Shown: positions 6,175 through 7,536 of the stretch, piece by piece
Layout: each line of letters opens with the position of its first letter
Numbering within the stretch: the stretch's first letter is position 1
Assembly (NCBI GenBank): GCA_002923335.1
Contig: BEHZ01000086.1
Coordinates: forward strand, 1-7,536
Direction of reading: 5' to 3'
DNA from: a bacterium HR23
GTDB taxonomy: Bacteria; Chloroflexota; Dehalococcoidia; Lucifugimonadales; HRBIN23
DNA length: 7,536 bases
Position numbers and translations under genes: made by a program
The notes under the pieces: generated by a model
The model's input: the letters and a program-made list of their open reading frames with translations, nothing else
The model's database searches: none
What the model was told of the DNA's origin: nothing

Positions 6175-7002
6175 ATGCGTCTGGCCTACCTGGGTCCGCC
6201 GGGCACCTTCAGCGAGGAAGCCGCCCTCCTCTACGACCCCACTGCCGACACCCTCCCGGTCCCCTCTATCCCCGCTGTAGCCACCGCAGTGCTCACCGGC
6301 ATGGCCGACCAGGGCATTGTGCCCATTGAGAACAGCCTGGAAGGCTCGGTCAACGAGACCCTGGACCTGCTCATCCAGGAGCCGAACCTGCGCATCTGGC
6401 GAGAGGTGGTGCTGGCCATTAGCCACTGCCTTTTAGTGAAGCCGGGCACCCGCCACTCGGATATCCAGGTCATCTACTCCCATCCCCAGGCTCTGGGGCA
6501 GTGCCGACGCTACCTGGAGGCCCTCTTTCCTCGGGTGCGGCGGGAGCCAGCCCTCTCTACCGTTATGGCGGTGGAGCAAGCCCTGCAAAGCCCGGTGCCG
6601 GCCGCCGCCATTGCCCCTTTGAGGGCGTCCGCCCTTTACCCCGTGGAGGTGCTGGCACGGGGCATTCAGGACAACCCTAATAACTTCACCCGCTTCGTGG
6701 TCCTGGCCCACCACGACCACCCTCCCACAGGCGACGACAAGACCTCCCTGGCCTTCACCTACGACATTGACCGTCCCGGCCTGTTGTATGAGGCCCTGGG
6801 GTTCTTTGCCACCCGGGGCATCAACCTGGCCAAGATAGAATCCCGCCCCACAAAGCAGGAGTTGGGGCGCTACATTTTCCTGCTGGACCTCCAGGGGCAC
6901 CGGGAGGAGGAGAAGGTCTCCGAGGCGCTGGCGGACCTCTCCCGGCAGGCCGCCTGGGTTCGGGTCTTCGGCTCCTACCCCCGCTGGAAGGGTGCTAAAT
7001 AG
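6175..7002 (+). CDS. pheA: prephenate dehydratase (monofunctional, with ACT domain)
   Basis: Converts prephenate to phenylpyruvate, the committed step to phenylalanine, in the cytoplasm. The 275-residue product has the periplasmic-binding-like catalytic domain at about 1-180: YLGPPGTFSEEAA (5-17), GIVPIENSLEGSVNETLDLL (47-66), SHPQALGQCRRYL (102-114) and the signature TRF at 172-174 in NNFTRFVV, where Thr172 is the expected catalytic residue. An ACT regulatory domain follows at about 188-270, with RPGLLYEALGFFATRGINL and the ESRP motif (222-225) that binds phenylalanine for feedback inhibition. There is no chorismate mutase domain, so another gene must supply that activity. A GGAGAG-type ribosome binding site lies inside the end of the trkA-like gene, whose stop is only 2 nt upstream, so the two are probably translationally coupled. 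Its 3' end overlaps the convergent DinB gene by 8 bp. Assignment is secure. Confidence 0.97.
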   Translation: MRLAYLGPPGTFSEEAALLYDPTADTLPVPSIPAVATAVLTGMADQGIVPIENSLEGSVNETLDLLIQEPNLRIWREVVLAISHCLLVKPGTRHSDIQVIYSHPQALGQCRRYLEALFPRVRREPALSTVMAVEQALQSPVPAAAIAPLRASALYPVEVLARGIQDNPNNFTRFVVLAHHDHPPTGDDKTSLAFTYDIDRPGLLYEALGFFATRGINLAKIESRPTKQELGRYIFLLDLQGHREEEKVSEALADLSRQAAWVRVFGSYPRWKGAK

Positions 7003-7519
7003 GGCTTCCGGGCAGGCCCTGCATCCCCTTCAGGCACCAGATCTCCCCCAAGTGCCCGTAGCCGTGGGTGAGAAGGGTAGTGCCCAGGAAGAAGCGGAGG
7101 GGGTGCTCACCCAGGGGCTTCACCAGCACGGGGCGGTCCAAATCGGCATCGGAAAGGCCGGCGATGAACCTCTCGGTCTCCTGGAAGACGGGGCGGGCAT
7201 ACTCCAGGAAGGCCTCCACCGAGGGAAGACGCACCTGTTCTGCCTGCTGAGGCGTCCACCCGGTGCCCTGGGCCTTGCTGTCCAGACCGAAGCGCTTATC
7301 CCATCCCCCCTACATCCAGATGGTGGGCAAACGGCGGAAGACGAAGCGGACGCAGTTGTCCTCGGTGCGCACATAGTGCCAGAGGGTAAAGGCGATGTGG
7401 TTCACCTGGGGGGCGGGCTTGAAGTGGAGTTGCTGGGGGGTAAGGCCCTCCACCGCCTGGATCAGGGAGCGGTGCAGGTCGGCGATGCGCTCCGCCAGAA
7501 AGGCCTGAAGGGTGGTCAT
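6995..7519 (-). pseudogene. DinB-family protein gene interrupted by one in-frame TAG
   Basis: DinB/DUF664-type proteins are four-helix, metal-binding cytoplasmic proteins; some are thiol-dependent transferases, most have no known role. Translation from the ATG at 7517-7519, 5 nt after AAGGAGGTG (7525-7533), gives 69 residues to a TAG at 7310-7312. The same frame then continues for 104 more codons to a TAG at 6995-6997. Together they make a full-length family member of about 174 positions. The N-terminal part holds the first predicted metal His (His48 in FTLWHYVRTED). The C-terminal part holds the HxxxH pair (His152, His156 in LTHGYGHLGEI), so neither half alone keeps the site. Flanking sequence (PTIWM-stop-GGWDKRFGL) reads through smoothly, pointing to a single base substitution rather than an indel. 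It may be a recent pseudogene, a sequencing or assembly error next to a G6 run, or, less likely, a readthrough codon. Confidence 0.8.
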
Positions 7520-7536
7520 CGGAGCACCTCCTTGTG

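Noticed and set aside
7012..7022. GCAGGCCCTGC inverted repeat after pheA as a terminator
   Set aside because: It has only a 5-bp stem with one loop base and no T-run, and it lies inside the DinB coding region.
6995..7234. Separate small gene made of the DinB C-terminal half alone
   Set aside because: It is in the same frame as the N-terminal half, has no ribosome binding site before the GTG at 7234, and lacks the first metal histidine. It reads as the downstream part of one interrupted gene.

Overview
This is an ordinary-looking stretch of a GC-rich bacterial chromosome. Genes are packed tightly, several start codons have clear AGGAGG-type ribosome binding sites, and there are no RNA genes, insertion sequences, CRISPR arrays or phage genes that I can see. 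The gene set is central metabolism plus potassium-channel gating: an AcnA-type aconitase, a monofunctional prephenate dehydratase, a universal-stress-like protein and a pair of small TrkA/RCK proteins. It is compatible with a Chloroflexota or similar deep-branching lineage. That placement is a low-confidence inference from gene style and not from a marker gene.

Layout. The window opens inside the 3' half of tsaD (+). It is followed by a convergent minus-strand block, read right to left: acn (aconitase), a dienelactone-hydrolase-family gene, and a small predicted winged-helix gene whose likely GTG start lies 13 nt after the hydrolase stop. A 151-bp divergent intergenic region (4367-4517) then separates acn from a plus-strand operon: usp-like gene, trkA-like gene 1 (ATGA overlap), trkA-like gene 2 (9-nt gap) and pheA (2-nt gap). 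Facing pheA, and overlapping its 3' end by 8 bp, is a minus-strand DinB-family gene. It has a good start and ribosome binding site but carries one in-frame TAG in the middle.

How the parts fit. The usp-trkA-trkA trio looks like the cytoplasmic gating and nucleotide-sensing module of a potassium transporter. One TrkA protein has only the nucleotide-binding (RCK_N) domain and the other has RCK_N plus RCK_C. No membrane pore gene (TrkH, KtrB or similar) lies in the window. pheA is tightly coupled to the end of this operon with no evident functional link. Aconitase and the hydrolase are transcribed away from it, so the 151-bp region must hold both promoters. It contains a plausible -10 element for acn and a perfect 12-bp palindrome close to the usp start.

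No clearly undescribed system is evident. The best second-look items are the single nonsense codon in the DinB gene, the asymmetric split TrkA pair without a visible pore, the uncertain usp start, the palindrome, and the unassigned winged-helix-like small protein.
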